Source of the DNA: an uncultured Alphaproteobacteria bacterium
Lineage (GTDB): Bacteria > Pseudomonadota > Alphaproteobacteria > Rhizobiales > Rhizobiaceae
Direction: 5' to 3'
Assembly (NCBI GenBank): GCA_929200315.1
Contig: CAKMZB010000006.1
Span: forward strand, 1-64,000
DNA length: 64,000 nt
Shown here: in pieces, positions 27,139 to 34,921 of the stretch
How the letters are laid out: each line of letters opens with the position of its first letter
Position numbering within the stretch: position 1 is the first letter of the stretch
Translations under genes and position numbers: made by a program
Notes under the pieces: generated by a model
The model's input: the letters and a program-made list of their open reading frames with translations, nothing else
Databases searched by the model: none
Told to the model about the DNA's origin: nothing

Positions 27139-27796
27139 GATCCAGCCGATAGCCAAGACCGCGAAGGGTCGTGATCTTCACGTCCGATTTTTCCAGATGT
27201 TTGCGCAGGCGACCGACATAAACCTCAATCGCATTTTCAGACACATCCTCGTTGTAGGAGAACAGCCGATCCGCGAGCTTGTGCTTGGAAAAGACCCGCC
27301 CCGGAGCGTTGAGGAACATTTCCAGAAGCCGCAATTCGCGGTTGCGCAGGTCGATGGTCTCCCCGCCGACCGAAAGGTGCCCGGCAACGGGATCAAACAC
27401 CACTTCGCCCATTTCTACAGTCGTTTGTGCACTTCCGGAACGCCGGCGCAGGACCGCACGGCAACGGGCTTCCAACTCAGCGTGGTCAAATGGTTTGGTA
27501 ACGTAGTCATCCGCTCCAAGGTCGAGCGACCCGATCCGGTCGGATACCTGACTGCGGGCGGTGAGTACGATAACCGGTGTGTCGAGCCCGTTGGCGCGAT
27601 GCTGCCTCAAGAAAGTGCGTCCGTCCCCATCCGGCAACATGATGTCCAGCAAAATGAGATCATATTCACCGGTCGCGATGAAGGCCGACGCGTCTTCAAG
27701 TTCAGCCGCGTGATCCACCACATGGCCATCCAGACGCATCCGCGAAGCGACGGCGTTTGCCAGATCTTGATTGTCTTCCACCAACAGGAATTTCAT
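27131..27796 (-). CDS. tctD: OmpR-family response regulator, TctD type
   Basis: A 221-residue regulator. The receiver domain has the acidic pair in VEDNQDL, the phospho-acceptor Asp near 51 in LILLDIMLPDGDG, the conserved Thr in VIVLTARS and the Lys in DDYVTKPFD. The C-terminal winged helix (about 125-221) ends with ENAIEVYVGRLRKHLEKS and TLRGLGYRL. First gene of an operon with the kinase and a binding protein, and divergent from tctC. It should activate the tricarboxylate transporter through the tandem repeats just upstream of tctC. Confidence 0.92.
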   Translation of the reverse strand: MKFLLVEDNQDLANAVASRMRLDGHVVDHAAELEDASAFIATGEYDLILLDIMLPDGDGRTFLRQHRANGLDTPVIVLTARSQVSDRIGSLDLGADDYVTKPFDHAELEARCRAVLRRRSGSAQTTVEMGEVVFDPVAGHLSVGGETIDLRNRELRLLEMFLNAPGRVFSKHKLADRLFSYNEDVSENAIEVYVGRLRKHLEKSDVKITTLRGLGYRLDHE

Positions 27797-27822
27797 CCAA
27801 ATGCGGCGCCGTTTCTCGCCAG

Positions 27823-27844
27823 TGACAGGTCCATGTCAGGTTCA
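27823..27844. promoter_or_regulatory. Tandem 11-bp repeats, likely TctD binding site
   Basis: Two directly adjacent copies, TGACAGGTCCA (27823-27833) and TGTCAGGTTCA (27834-27844), match at nine of eleven positions. Head-to-tail repeats at one helical turn are the standard recognition form of OmpR-family regulators. They lie 60 bases upstream of tctC and 27 bases upstream of tctD, so they could serve both divergent transcripts. Confidence 0.55.
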
Positions 27845-27904
27845 TGTGGCCTGAACACTTTCCACTGAACCGCTCTGCGGACAGTTGTCAAATGGGAGAA
27901 ACTT

Positions 27905-28888
27905 ATGTCGTATTTCAAGATTGGCCGTCAGGCGTTCATCGCCGCCGTGGCCGCAATTGGGCTTGCCGGACCTGCCAGCGCTGATGGCCACCAGGTTCTG
28001 GACAGCATTCACTTTCTGATCCCCGGTGGCGCCGGCGGCGGCTGGGACGGGACCGCGCGCGGCACCGGAGAAGCCCTAACCGAAGCTGGCCTCGTGGGGA
28101 CCGCATCCTACGAAAACATGTCAGGCGGCGGCGGCGGTAAGGCCATCGGCTACCTCATCGAAAATGCCGACAGCAACCACGGTACATTGATGGTGAATTC
28201 CACACCTATCGTGATCCGCTCGCTGACCGGTGTCTTCCCGCATAATTTCCGCGACCTCACACTGGTTTCGGGAACAATTGGTGACTACGCAGCAATCGTT
28301 GTGGGTAAGGACAGCCCGGTTAACTCGATGGCGGACCTTCTCGCAGCTTTCGATGCCAATCCAAACGATACCGCCATTGGTGGCGGTTCTGTACCCGGCG
28401 GGATGGACCACTTGGTCGCCGCCATGGTGATGGAAGCTGCCGGTAAAGATGCGCTCAGCGTCAAATACATCCCCTATGATGCAGGTGGCAAAGCCATGGC
28501 GGCGTTGCTTTCCGGTGAGATCGCAGCTCTGTCCACCGGCTTTTCCGAAGCCGTCGATCTGGCCGGTGCCGGGGAAGTGAAAATCATCGGGGTTACCGCT
28601 CCCGAGCGGGTTGGTGCAGCTCCCGATGCGATGACCATGAAGGAACAAGGCATCGACACGACCTTCGTCAACTGGCGCGGGTTTTTCGCAGCTCCCGGTC
28701 TGCCCGATGAGATGAAGGCCAAGTATCAGGATGCCATCGCCAAGATGTACGATACATCCGAATGGGAGAAGGTCCGTGCCCGCAACGGCTGGGTCAACAT
28801 CCACAATTCCGGCGACGATTTCCTGGCGTTCCTGGAAAATCAAGAAAAGGTCATCGGCGATCTCATGAAGAAGCTCGGCTTTCTTTGA
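27905..28888 (+). CDS. tctC: Tripartite tricarboxylate transporter binding protein
   Basis: A 327-residue periplasmic receptor of the Bug/TctC family. A signal peptide is cleaved after about residue 26 (GPASADGH). The mature start HFLIPGGAGGGWDGTARG is the classic family opening that forms part of the ligand pocket. SVPGGMDHLVAAMVM and VKYIPYDAGGKAMAALLSGE follow as in other members. It captures a di- or tricarboxylate for TctBA. A GGGAGAAA site precedes the ATG, and a strong hairpin follows the stop. Confidence 0.93.
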   Translation: MSYFKIGRQAFIAAVAAIGLAGPASADGHQVLDSIHFLIPGGAGGGWDGTARGTGEALTEAGLVGTASYENMSGGGGGKAIGYLIENADSNHGTLMVNSTPIVIRSLTGVFPHNFRDLTLVSGTIGDYAAIVVGKDSPVNSMADLLAAFDANPNDTAIGGGSVPGGMDHLVAAMVMEAAGKDALSVKYIPYDAGGKAMAALLSGEIAALSTGFSEAVDLAGAGEVKIIGVTAPERVGAAPDAMTMKEQGIDTTFVNWRGFFAAPGLPDEMKAKYQDAIAKMYDTSEWEKVRARNGWVNIHNSGDDFLAFLENQEKVIGDLMKKLGFL

Positions 28889-28896
28889 TTGACAAG

Positions 28897-28922
28897 CGGC
28901 AGGGCGATGTGTCGCCCTGCCG
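28897..28922 (+). promoter_or_regulatory. Hairpin between tctC and tctB
   Basis: A perfect 11-bp inverted repeat (arms 28897-28907 and 28912-28922, arm CGGCAGGGCGA) with a four-base TGTG loop, 8 bases after the tctC stop. No T-run follows. The position suits message stabilisation of tctC and partial attenuation of tctBA, consistent with a binding protein made in excess. This is inferred. Confidence 0.65.
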
Positions 28923-28955
28923 ACACCTCTGCGGATCCTTGGGAGGGGACCGACT

Positions 28956-29438
28956 ATGGCTTTGGATCGCTGGATTGCGCTTATCTTGCTGGGTGTTTGC
29001 CTGGCCTACGGATACGCCGCCTGGTTCACGATGGATGCAGGCCTCGCGCCCTTCATGCGTCGGGCACCAATCTGGCCGAGCACCTTTCCAAAGGTTCTGT
29101 CGATCCTCGGTGTTATCGCAACACTCTTCATTCTGCTTGGCATCGAAAAAGGCGGGGTGAAGGAAGCCGAGATCGACTATCGCCGCCTTGGCGAATACCG
29201 GCTGGGGCAAGCTGTGCTGCTTCTGGCACTGATGGTTGCCTATGCGCTCTGCCTGCGACCCTTGGGCTTTCTTATTTCCACCTCCGCCTTCCTGATCCTC
29301 GGCGCCTTCATTCTTGGTGAGCGCAAGTTGTACGTCATGATACCTATCGCTCTCATTGCAGCACTTTCCGTTTGGTATCTCGTCCACGGGGTGCTCGGCA
29401 TCTACATGCGCCCCCTGCCCGGATTCCTTGGAGGCTGA
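28956..29438 (+). CDS. tctB: Tripartite tricarboxylate transporter small membrane subunit
   Basis: A 160-residue protein with four predicted membrane helices (about 5-25, 48-65, 80-100 and 115-150 as a pair), the usual TctB size and layout. It begins LDRWIALILLGVCLAYGYAAW and has the motif AFILGERKLYVMIPIALIAAL near the C-terminus. The gene ends one base before the ATG of tctA, so translation is coupled. Confidence 0.88.
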   Translation: MALDRWIALILLGVCLAYGYAAWFTMDAGLAPFMRRAPIWPSTFPKVLSILGVIATLFILLGIEKGGVKEAEIDYRRLGEYRLGQAVLLLALMVAYALCLRPLGFLISTSAFLILGAFILGERKLYVMIPIALIAALSVWYLVHGVLGIYMRPLPGFLGG

Positions 29439-29439
29439 C

Positions 29440-30951
29440 ATGCTGGAAGGTTTGCTCATTGGTCTGCAAACGGCCTTCTCGGTCCAGAACCTATTGATGG
29501 TGATCGGAGGCTGCCTGATCGGCACCTTTATCGGCATGTTGCCCGGCCTCGGCCCGATGTCGATTATCGCAATCATGATCCCGGTCGCAATCTCATTGGG
29601 AGACCCGTCCGCCGCACTGATCCTGCTCGCTGGTGTCTACTACGGCGCGATCTTCGGCGGTTCGACTTCATCCATTCTCTTGAACGCGCCGGGTGTAGCC
29701 GGAACCGTTGCATCGAGCTTTGACGGCTACCCCATGGCGCGCCAGGGCAAGGCGGGAAAGGCGCTCACCATCGCGGCGATTGCCAGCTTTGCCGGCGGGA
29801 CCGTTGGAGCGATCCTTTTGATGGTTTTTGCACCGGCTCTGTCTTCCGTAGCCCTGCTGTTCCATTCAGCGGAATACTTCGCGCTCATGGTTGTTGGCCT
29901 TTCGGCTATTGCCGCCTTTGCCGGCACAGGCCAGGTCGCCAAGGCGCTGATCATGACGGTCCTCGGCCTCATTATGGCGACGGTTGGTGAAGGAGCATTG
30001 TTTAACCTGCCACGCTTCACAATGGGCGTGATGGACCTCCAGTCAGGTTTTGGATTCATCACACTGGCCATGGCAATGTTTGCCTTACCGGAAGCCCTCT
30101 TCCTGGTGCTTAAGCCCAAGGACATGAAGGGCAGCGAAGGTGACATTAAGGATCTGCGGATTTCCCGCAGCGAAGCAAAAGCCATCGCGCCGGTGATCGG
30201 TCGCCAATCAATCCAGGGCTTTTTTATAGGCGTCTTGCCCGGAGCGGGCGCAACGATAGCGAGCTTTCTCGGCTACGCCGTCGAACGCAATATCGCACCC
30301 AAACATGAGCAGGACGAGTTCGGCAAAGGGTCAATCAAAGGCCTTGCCGCACCGGAGACCGCCAACAACGCGGCCTGTACCGGGTCCTTCGTTCCGTTGC
30401 TGACACTCGGCATTCCAGGCTCCGGCACAACGGCAATCCTGCTTGGCGCGCTGATTGCCCTCAACGTAACCCCAGGGCCGCGCTTGATGCTGGATGAGCC
30501 ACAGATTTTCTGGGCGGTTATCATGTCGATGTTCATCGGCAATTTGGTGCTGCTCATCCTGAACCTGCCACTCATACCCTATATAGCGAAAATCCTTGCA
30601 GTTCCGCGCAACTACCTGATCCCGTTTATTTTATTCTTCACTCTGATGGGCGCCTATATCGGCCAGAACAACGCCACCGAATTGCTTCTGCTGGTCGGTT
30701 TCGGCATCTGTGCAACGGCGCTGAAATTTGCTGACTACCCCCTGGCCCCTCTGCTGATCGGCTTCATCCTCGGTGGTATGATGGAAGACAATTTCTCCCG
30801 TTCCATGCAGCTTTATGACGGCATCGCCTTCATCTGGGAGCGACCGATGACACTGGCACTGCTGGTGATCGCGGCAATTCTGATCATCCTGCCCAGCTAC
30901 CGCAACCGGCGGGCCCGGGCACGGGCAAGGGGCGTTGCGGAAGGGGACTGA
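29440..30951 (+). CDS. tctA: Tripartite tricarboxylate transporter large membrane subunit
   Basis: A 503-residue permease with about twelve helices. Diagnostic family motifs are GTFIGMLPGLGPMSIIAIM near 28-46, YYGAIFGGSTSSILLNAPG near 67-85, a second copy of the glycine-rich motif FFIGVLPGAGATIASFLGY near 265, and PLLTLGIPGSGTTAILLGAL near 320, reflecting internal duplication. Start ATG 29440 follows GGAGG; an upstream in-frame start would overlap tctB without reason. Works with TctB and TctC for cation-coupled carboxylate uptake. Confidence 0.93.
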   Translation: MLEGLLIGLQTAFSVQNLLMVIGGCLIGTFIGMLPGLGPMSIIAIMIPVAISLGDPSAALILLAGVYYGAIFGGSTSSILLNAPGVAGTVASSFDGYPMARQGKAGKALTIAAIASFAGGTVGAILLMVFAPALSSVALLFHSAEYFALMVVGLSAIAAFAGTGQVAKALIMTVLGLIMATVGEGALFNLPRFTMGVMDLQSGFGFITLAMAMFALPEALFLVLKPKDMKGSEGDIKDLRISRSEAKAIAPVIGRQSIQGFFIGVLPGAGATIASFLGYAVERNIAPKHEQDEFGKGSIKGLAAPETANNAACTGSFVPLLTLGIPGSGTTAILLGALIALNVTPGPRLMLDEPQIFWAVIMSMFIGNLVLLILNLPLIPYIAKILAVPRNYLIPFILFFTLMGAYIGQNNATELLLLVGFGICATALKFADYPLAPLLIGFILGGMMEDNFSRSMQLYDGIAFIWERPMTLALLVIAAILIILPSYRNRRARARARGVAEGD

Positions 30952-31213
30952 GGGGGTGGTGGACGACTGAACACAACTGCCCCTTCCAGAAATTTGCAGG
31001 TGCTGCACATGGTCCTTGGAGGAAACCTGCAAGAGCCCTGACAGATCATTCGCACGCCTTCGACCGGGTCGAAATTCTCAGGAAAAATGTCATTGCCTGT
31101 ATCGTGAGCTTGGCAATGAATGAACGGCCGCTTTGACAATCTGACCAAGATTTCCAACCAACCGACGAGATAGTAAGGCCGATAATGTTACAAATTCTGG
31201 GCGTCAGGTCCGG

Positions 31214-31930
31214 TCAATGTGACAATGTCGGCCGGACTGCCGGGCCACCGGCAATCTGCGCAAGTGTATCCCGCTTGGATACGGTGATTTTCTGGCGCTT
31301 ACTCACAATTAGACCGTCATGCTCCCAGCCGCTGAGCAGACGGGAAACGGTGTGTAGCGTTGTTCCCGTCATTTCAGATATGTCCTGACGCGAGATCGGA
31401 AAGTCGATCATTGTGCCTTCTTCTGTCTTACGCCCCGTTGTTCTCAAGAGTTTGACAAGAGCTGCTGCTACCCGCTGCTCCACCCGCTCCGTCGCCATTT
31501 CAACTACACGGTCCTGGGTATCCTGCAGGCGCGTGCCGATGGTCTGGTATGTATTGGTCGCAAATGTGGGATGTTTGGCAATTGTTTCGTCCCAGATCGA
31601 ATTGGGCCATGCCAGCACAACGCAATCGACTGCGGCGATTGCATTGGCCGGATATTCGACAAATCCCAATGCTTGCGAAAGCCCCAGCAATTCGCCGGCA
31701 GCTATGAAGCGTGCAATGACCTGTTCGCCCAATGGCGTGATTTTGACGACGCGAACCGTCCCGTCCAACAAAATAAAGAACGACTTGGCTTGTTCGCCTT
31801 GCCCGAAAATCTTTTCCCCTTTGGGAACCCGCAACGCCTTTGCAGACCCCAGAAGCTCCTCCAGTTCCGGGCGGCCAATTTCGCGGAAGGGCGGGAGGTC
31901 CGCGATGAGTGCCGGGTCAAGCTTGGTCAT
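31214..31930 (-). CDS. Crp/Fnr-family regulator, NnrR/Dnr-like
   Basis: A regulator of about 238 residues from ATG 31930. The cyclic-nucleotide-binding-like sensor domain has GEKIFGQGEQAKSFFILLDG and IAAGELLGLSQAL. The C-terminal helix-turn-helix is ISRQDISEMTGTTLHTVSRLL. No N-terminal cysteine cluster of the oxygen-sensing Fnr type is present, so it is more like the nitric-oxide responsive NnrR/Dnr group. Location beside pseudoazurin and nirK, and matching palindromes upstream of both, support control of nitrite reduction. One palindrome lies 15 bases upstream of its own start, suggesting autoregulation. Confidence 0.85.
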   Translation of the reverse strand: MTKLDPALIADLPPFREIGRPELEELLGSAKALRVPKGEKIFGQGEQAKSFFILLDGTVRVVKITPLGEQVIARFIAAGELLGLSQALGFVEYPANAIAAVDCVVLAWPNSIWDETIAKHPTFATNTYQTIGTRLQDTQDRVVEMATERVEQRVAAALVKLLRTTGRKTEEGTMIDFPISRQDISEMTGTTLHTVSRLLSGWEHDGLIVSKRQKITVSKRDTLAQIAGGPAVRPTLSH

Positions 31931-31944
31931 TAAATGCCTTGAAC

Positions 31945-31958
31945 TTGTGCCAGCACAA
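31945..31958. promoter_or_regulatory. NnrR/Dnr/Fnr-type box
   Basis: A perfect 14-bp dyad, TTGTG-CCAG-CACAA, in the region between the Crp/Fnr regulator and pseudoazurin genes. It lies about 69 bases before the pseudoazurin start and 15 bases before the regulator start. The form fits the TTG-N8-CAA class used by Fnr-family proteins. It should activate pseudoazurin and may repress the regulator gene. Confidence 0.7.
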
Positions 31959-32026
31959 ACAGCGCCGGATTCCAACCTGATATTTGGTCATCATCCTCAA
32001 TAGCAAGACCTGGAAGGGACTAGCAA

Positions 32027-32470
32027 ATGCTGAAGAAACTGTTCACCGCCACAATCCTTGCGGCCGCTCTAACGACCGGCTGGGCAAATGCCGCCGAGCA
32101 TGAAGTAAAAATGCTCAACAAGGGCGAAAAGGGCGGCATGGTGTTCCAGCCTGACTTCGTCAAAGCAGCGCCCGGAGATACGATCAAGTTTCTGCCAACA
32201 GACAAGGGGCACAACGTTGAATCCATCAAGGGCATGTTGCCCGACGGGATCGATAAATTCAAAAGCAAGTTCAACAAGGAATACACGCTGACCGTGGAGA
32301 AAGATGGCCTTTACGGCGTGAAATGTTCTCCGCACTACGGCATGGGGATGATTGCGCTTATCGCAGTTGGCACTCCAGAAAATGAGGATGAGGCGAAAGC
32401 CGTCAAACATCGCGGCAATGCCAAGAAGCGTTTCGCTGATGTCTTTTCCGAGTATGAGGCGTCGAAATAA
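32027..32470 (+). CDS. Pseudoazurin (type 1 copper electron carrier)
   Basis: A 147-residue exported cupredoxin that carries electrons to copper nitrite reductase in the periplasm. The signal peptide ends at ANAAEH. The mature protein begins EHEVKMLNKGEKGGMVF, as in known pseudoazurins. The four copper ligands are visible as His62 (KGHNVESI) and Cys100, His103 and Met108 in KCSPHYGMGM, with the canonical Cys+3 and Cys+8 spacing. An Fnr-type box lies upstream and a strong terminator downstream. Co-location with nirK and nirV fits a redox pair with NirK. Confidence 0.94.
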   Translation: MLKKLFTATILAAALTTGWANAAEHEVKMLNKGEKGGMVFQPDFVKAAPGDTIKFLPTDKGHNVESIKGMLPDGIDKFKSKFNKEYTLTVEKDGLYGVKCSPHYGMGMIALIAVGTPENEDEAKAVKHRGNAKKRFADVFSEYEASK

Positions 32471-32498
32471 ACACCTCCTTCGAGACCGATCAAATGAC

Positions 32499-32533
32499 AA
32501 AGGGGGATGGCTTAACCAAAGCCATCCCCCTTT
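32499..32533 (+). terminator. Rho-independent terminator of pseudoazurin
   Basis: A 15-bp perfect stem (arms 32499-32513 and 32519-32533) with a 5-base AACCA loop. On the plus strand it ends in CCCCCTTTTT, giving the T-run. It lies 28 bases after the pseudoazurin stop. The minus-strand nirV gene ends just beyond it, and a shorter T-run on that strand may let it serve both. Confidence 0.85.
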
Positions 32534-32563
32534 TTGTAGATGCCATTTTTCCGGCAGGTAAAC

Positions 32564-33454
32564 TTAGAGGTTAGCTTTCAGCCACTCGCCTATCGGCTGC
32601 ACTGACAGAAGCGCGGGCTTCTCCTGCACCATCAGGCGAAATCCCAAATAGTCCGGCGGCGTTCCAACCGCGCAACCACCGCTTTTCGCATCCTTGACGA
32701 AGAAGGTCATATAGGACCGGTGTCGTCCTTCCACGACCCGCACGCCACAATTCCCCTCATCAGCAGGCTCGACATTCCCTGCTTCATCCAGGCGTGAGCG
32801 TTGATAACAGGTTTCGGTCCACTCCCAGACATTGCCTGACATATCGAATATTCCTCGCTCGTTGGCACCGAAGCCACCGCGAGGCCTGACGACCGGATCT
32901 GCCTCTCGATCAAGTTCAATTGATTGTTTGTATTTCGAAAGCATCCGTCTGGACGGATCGTTCGGGTCCGTTTCCAGGTTGGTGGCGTCGTCAAAAAAAC
33001 GACTGCCGGCAGCGTAGGCCCATTCCGCATCGGTGGGCAGCCGCCAGGCAATGCCGGTCTTGCGTGATAGCCAGCGTGCATAGTCAACCGCATCAGCATA
33101 GCTCACGCCCGTAACAGGTCGGTTGTCGGCTTTGCCTTCAGACACATTGGCCTGCCCGAATGTCAGTTGGCATGCTCCGTCTGCAATGCAGCGCGCATAT
33201 TCAGCGCGGGAAACCTGATATTTCATGATCTGGAAGGCCTGTCGAAAATCGACTTCGATCATTGGTGCGTCAACCGGACGCCCGCTCCTGAGGAACTCTC
33301 CCGATTGTCTATGGTGGTATGTTCCTGGCGCTACCGTGGTCAACTCCGGTGCGGCTAATGAGAACTTTTGTGAAGAGGTACCCCACTGGTTGTAGGCGAT
33401 CAGTGACAAGACGGTGAGCAAGGCCAGCGGGATGGATAACTTCTCCAACATCAT
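32564..33454 (-). CDS. nirV: NirV-like formylglycine-generating-enzyme-family protein
   Basis: A 296-residue membrane-anchored or exported protein of the FGE-sulfatase/SUMF1 fold. One helix lies at about residues 7-23. Family segments are FQIMKYQVSRAEYARCI, RPVTGVSYADAVDYARWLS, WRLPTDAEWAYAAGSRFF, GIFDMSGNVWEWTETCY and a C-terminal GFRLM. NirV proteins lie beside nirK in many denitrifiers and their exact role is not settled. It follows nirK by about 80 bases that hold a strong hairpin. Confidence 0.85.
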   Translation of the reverse strand: MMLEKLSIPLALLTVLSLIAYNQWGTSSQKFSLAAPELTTVAPGTYHHRQSGEFLRSGRPVDAPMIEVDFRQAFQIMKYQVSRAEYARCIADGACQLTFGQANVSEGKADNRPVTGVSYADAVDYARWLSRKTGIAWRLPTDAEWAYAAGSRFFDDATNLETDPNDPSRRMLSKYKQSIELDREADPVVRPRGGFGANERGIFDMSGNVWEWTETCYQRSRLDEAGNVEPADEGNCGVRVVEGRHRSYMTFFVKDAKSGGCAVGTPPDYLGFRLMVQEKPALLSVQPIGEWLKANL

Positions 33455-33474
33455 CTTGATGCTCTCTTGATGAT

Positions 33475-33507
33475 GCAGCCCGCTACCGGAGGATGGTAGC
33501 GGGCTGC
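33475..33507 (-). promoter_or_regulatory. Strong hairpin between nirK and nirV
   Basis: A 13-bp perfect GC-rich stem (arms 33475-33487 and 33495-33507, arm GCAGCCCGCTACC) with a 7-base loop, about 30 bases after the nirK stop. Neither side is followed by a T-run. It may stabilise the nirK message or act as a partial terminator that lowers nirV expression. Confidence 0.6.
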
Positions 33508-33534
33508 GGGACCACGCGAGTTGTGACAGCTGCC

Positions 33535-34701
33535 TTACGGCAAAGCTTTTTTGCTCTTGTAGGCCGAGGTCACGTCTCGCTCGAGCGGGCTTGGTGGCAA
33601 TACCTGTGCCATCAGATCATTGTTCCAATCGCCTTCCACTATGAAATGCGCGGTGGCGCCTAGACTGACGGCCTCAATGAGATTGTGGTTCACATAGGCA
33701 TAGACACCCGGTTGTTTGAATTTGTAGAGCGCTGCGCCGGCCGAACCGCCGCGTATGAACCAGGTTTCATTGTCTCGTTGTGGCGGGTTGTTGAACTTGC
33801 CTGTCTCCCAGACCAGGTCGCCATGTCCGCCAATCAGGTGTGGCCGGGTATCCCGGTTGGCCTGCGAATGGACGATCAGGACATTGTCGCCGACACTTGC
33901 CTTCAGGGCGTTTTCACCGGTGAGAGCACCAACCTTGCCGTTGAAGACGACGTGGGTGGGAATGAGCCCGTTCATGACCTCAAGCGTATCACCATAGGAA
34001 CTACCGATGTCCTCGAAGCGCTTAAAGTCACCGCTTTCGTCCTTCGGAATATAGAAATCGTTCTCGCCGATATAGAAAACCTTGTCATAGCTGACCGGCT
34101 TTTCATTCTCGTCCTTAAGTCCGTCGCGCGGCAGGATCATGATAGCGCCTGACATGCCAGAAACGACGTGCCACGGGATCATGGGCCCGCCGGGGGCGCA
34201 GTGATAAACGAATGTTCCGGGACGATCTGCCTTGAAGCGCAGGACTGTTTTCTCACCCGGATTGACGAGGGTCAGCGCACCACCGCCCAGCCCGCCAGTG
34301 GCGGAGTGAAAGTCGATATTGTGCTGCATCTGGTTTTCAGGCGGATTGATGAGGGTCAGTTCGACATAATCACCTTCGTGAACGACCATCAGGGGACCTG
34401 GAATGGTTCCTTCAAACGTCATGCCCTGAAGCATGGTGCCGTACTCGTCGATTTCGTGCTCTTTTTCGACAATGAGCATTTCGAATTCGACGACACTCGG
34501 TGGACCTTTGGCCACCTGGTCGTGCTCATGAACAAAGGGCGGCGATACCAGCTTCACTTTCTTGCGCGGTAAGTTGCTGAGATCGACGCTGGCGCCAGCT
34601 GGCGTCATGCTTTCATCACTGGCTGTTGCGGCTTTCGAAAGGACAGTTGGAGCAGCTGCGGCCACCGCAGCGGTCATCAATGCAGTGCGACGTGTAATCA
34701 T
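33535..34701 (-). CDS. nirK: Copper-containing nitrite reductase
   Basis: Reduces nitrite to nitric oxide in the periplasm. 388 residues with a Tat-like leader (TRRTALM, then Ala-rich to about residue 27). Two cupredoxin domains follow. Type 1 copper ligands are His127, Cys168, His178 and Met183; type 2 ligands are His132, His167 and the His of VNHNLIEAV near 341. The catalytic Asp130 (HNIDFH) and the catalytic-type His in [10 protein letters not shown] are present. A strong GGAG site precedes the start. A perfect NnrR-type dyad lies 73 bases upstream. No nitric oxide reductase genes lie within the window. Confidence 0.96.
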   Translation of the reverse strand: MITRRTALMTAAVAAAAPTVLSKAATASDESMTPAGASVDLSNLPRKKVKLVSPPFVHEHDQVAKGPPSVVEFEMLIVEKEHEIDEYGTMLQGMTFEGTIPGPLMVVHEGDYVELTLINPPENQMQHNIDFHSATGGLGGGALTLVNPGEKTVLRFKADRPGTFVYHCAPGGPMIPWHVVSGMSGAIMILPRDGLKDENEKPVSYDKVFYIGENDFYIPKDESGDFKRFEDIGSSYGDTLEVMNGLIPTHVVFNGKVGALTGENALKASVGDNVLIVHSQANRDTRPHLIGGHGDLVWETGKFNNPPQRDNETWFIRGGSAGAALYKFKQPGVYAYVNHNLIEAVSLGATAHFIVEGDWNNDLMAQVLPPSPLERDVTSAYKSKKALP

Positions 34702-34773
34702 TTTCGGTCTCCTTCTTGCAGTCCGACGGCCGGACTGTTGGAGACAATTCTATTTGTTCAGCAAATTCGCTCT

Positions 34774-34787
34774 TTGCGCTGGCGCAA
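34774..34787. promoter_or_regulatory. NnrR-type box upstream of nirK
   Basis: A perfect 14-bp dyad, TTGCG-CTGG-CGCAA, centred about 80 bases upstream of the nirK start. It shares the TTG-N8-CAA form with the box at 31945, so one Crp/Fnr regulator, probably the product of the gene at 31214, should act on both. Confidence 0.72.
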
Positions 34788-34921
34788 GCTCAACTTTGAT
34801 GGGCAGGAGCCGCATTGGAATAGAATCCCTGTTGATGGAGACAATCAGCATCCGGCAAACATTGTCACTTCGCGTGGGACGATTCTCAATCGGACTAAAA
34901 ATAAAGTCCTCGGTGAGATCT

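Noticed and set aside
27032..27868. 278-codon plus-strand frame opposite tctD
   Set aside because: Antisense shadow of the response regulator and kinase genes.
28121..28843. 240-codon minus-strand frame opposite tctC
   Set aside because: Antisense shadow of a strongly supported binding-protein gene.
31413..32003. 196-codon plus-strand frame opposite the Crp/Fnr regulator
   Set aside because: Serine- and arginine-rich shadow of the regulator gene, no start signal.
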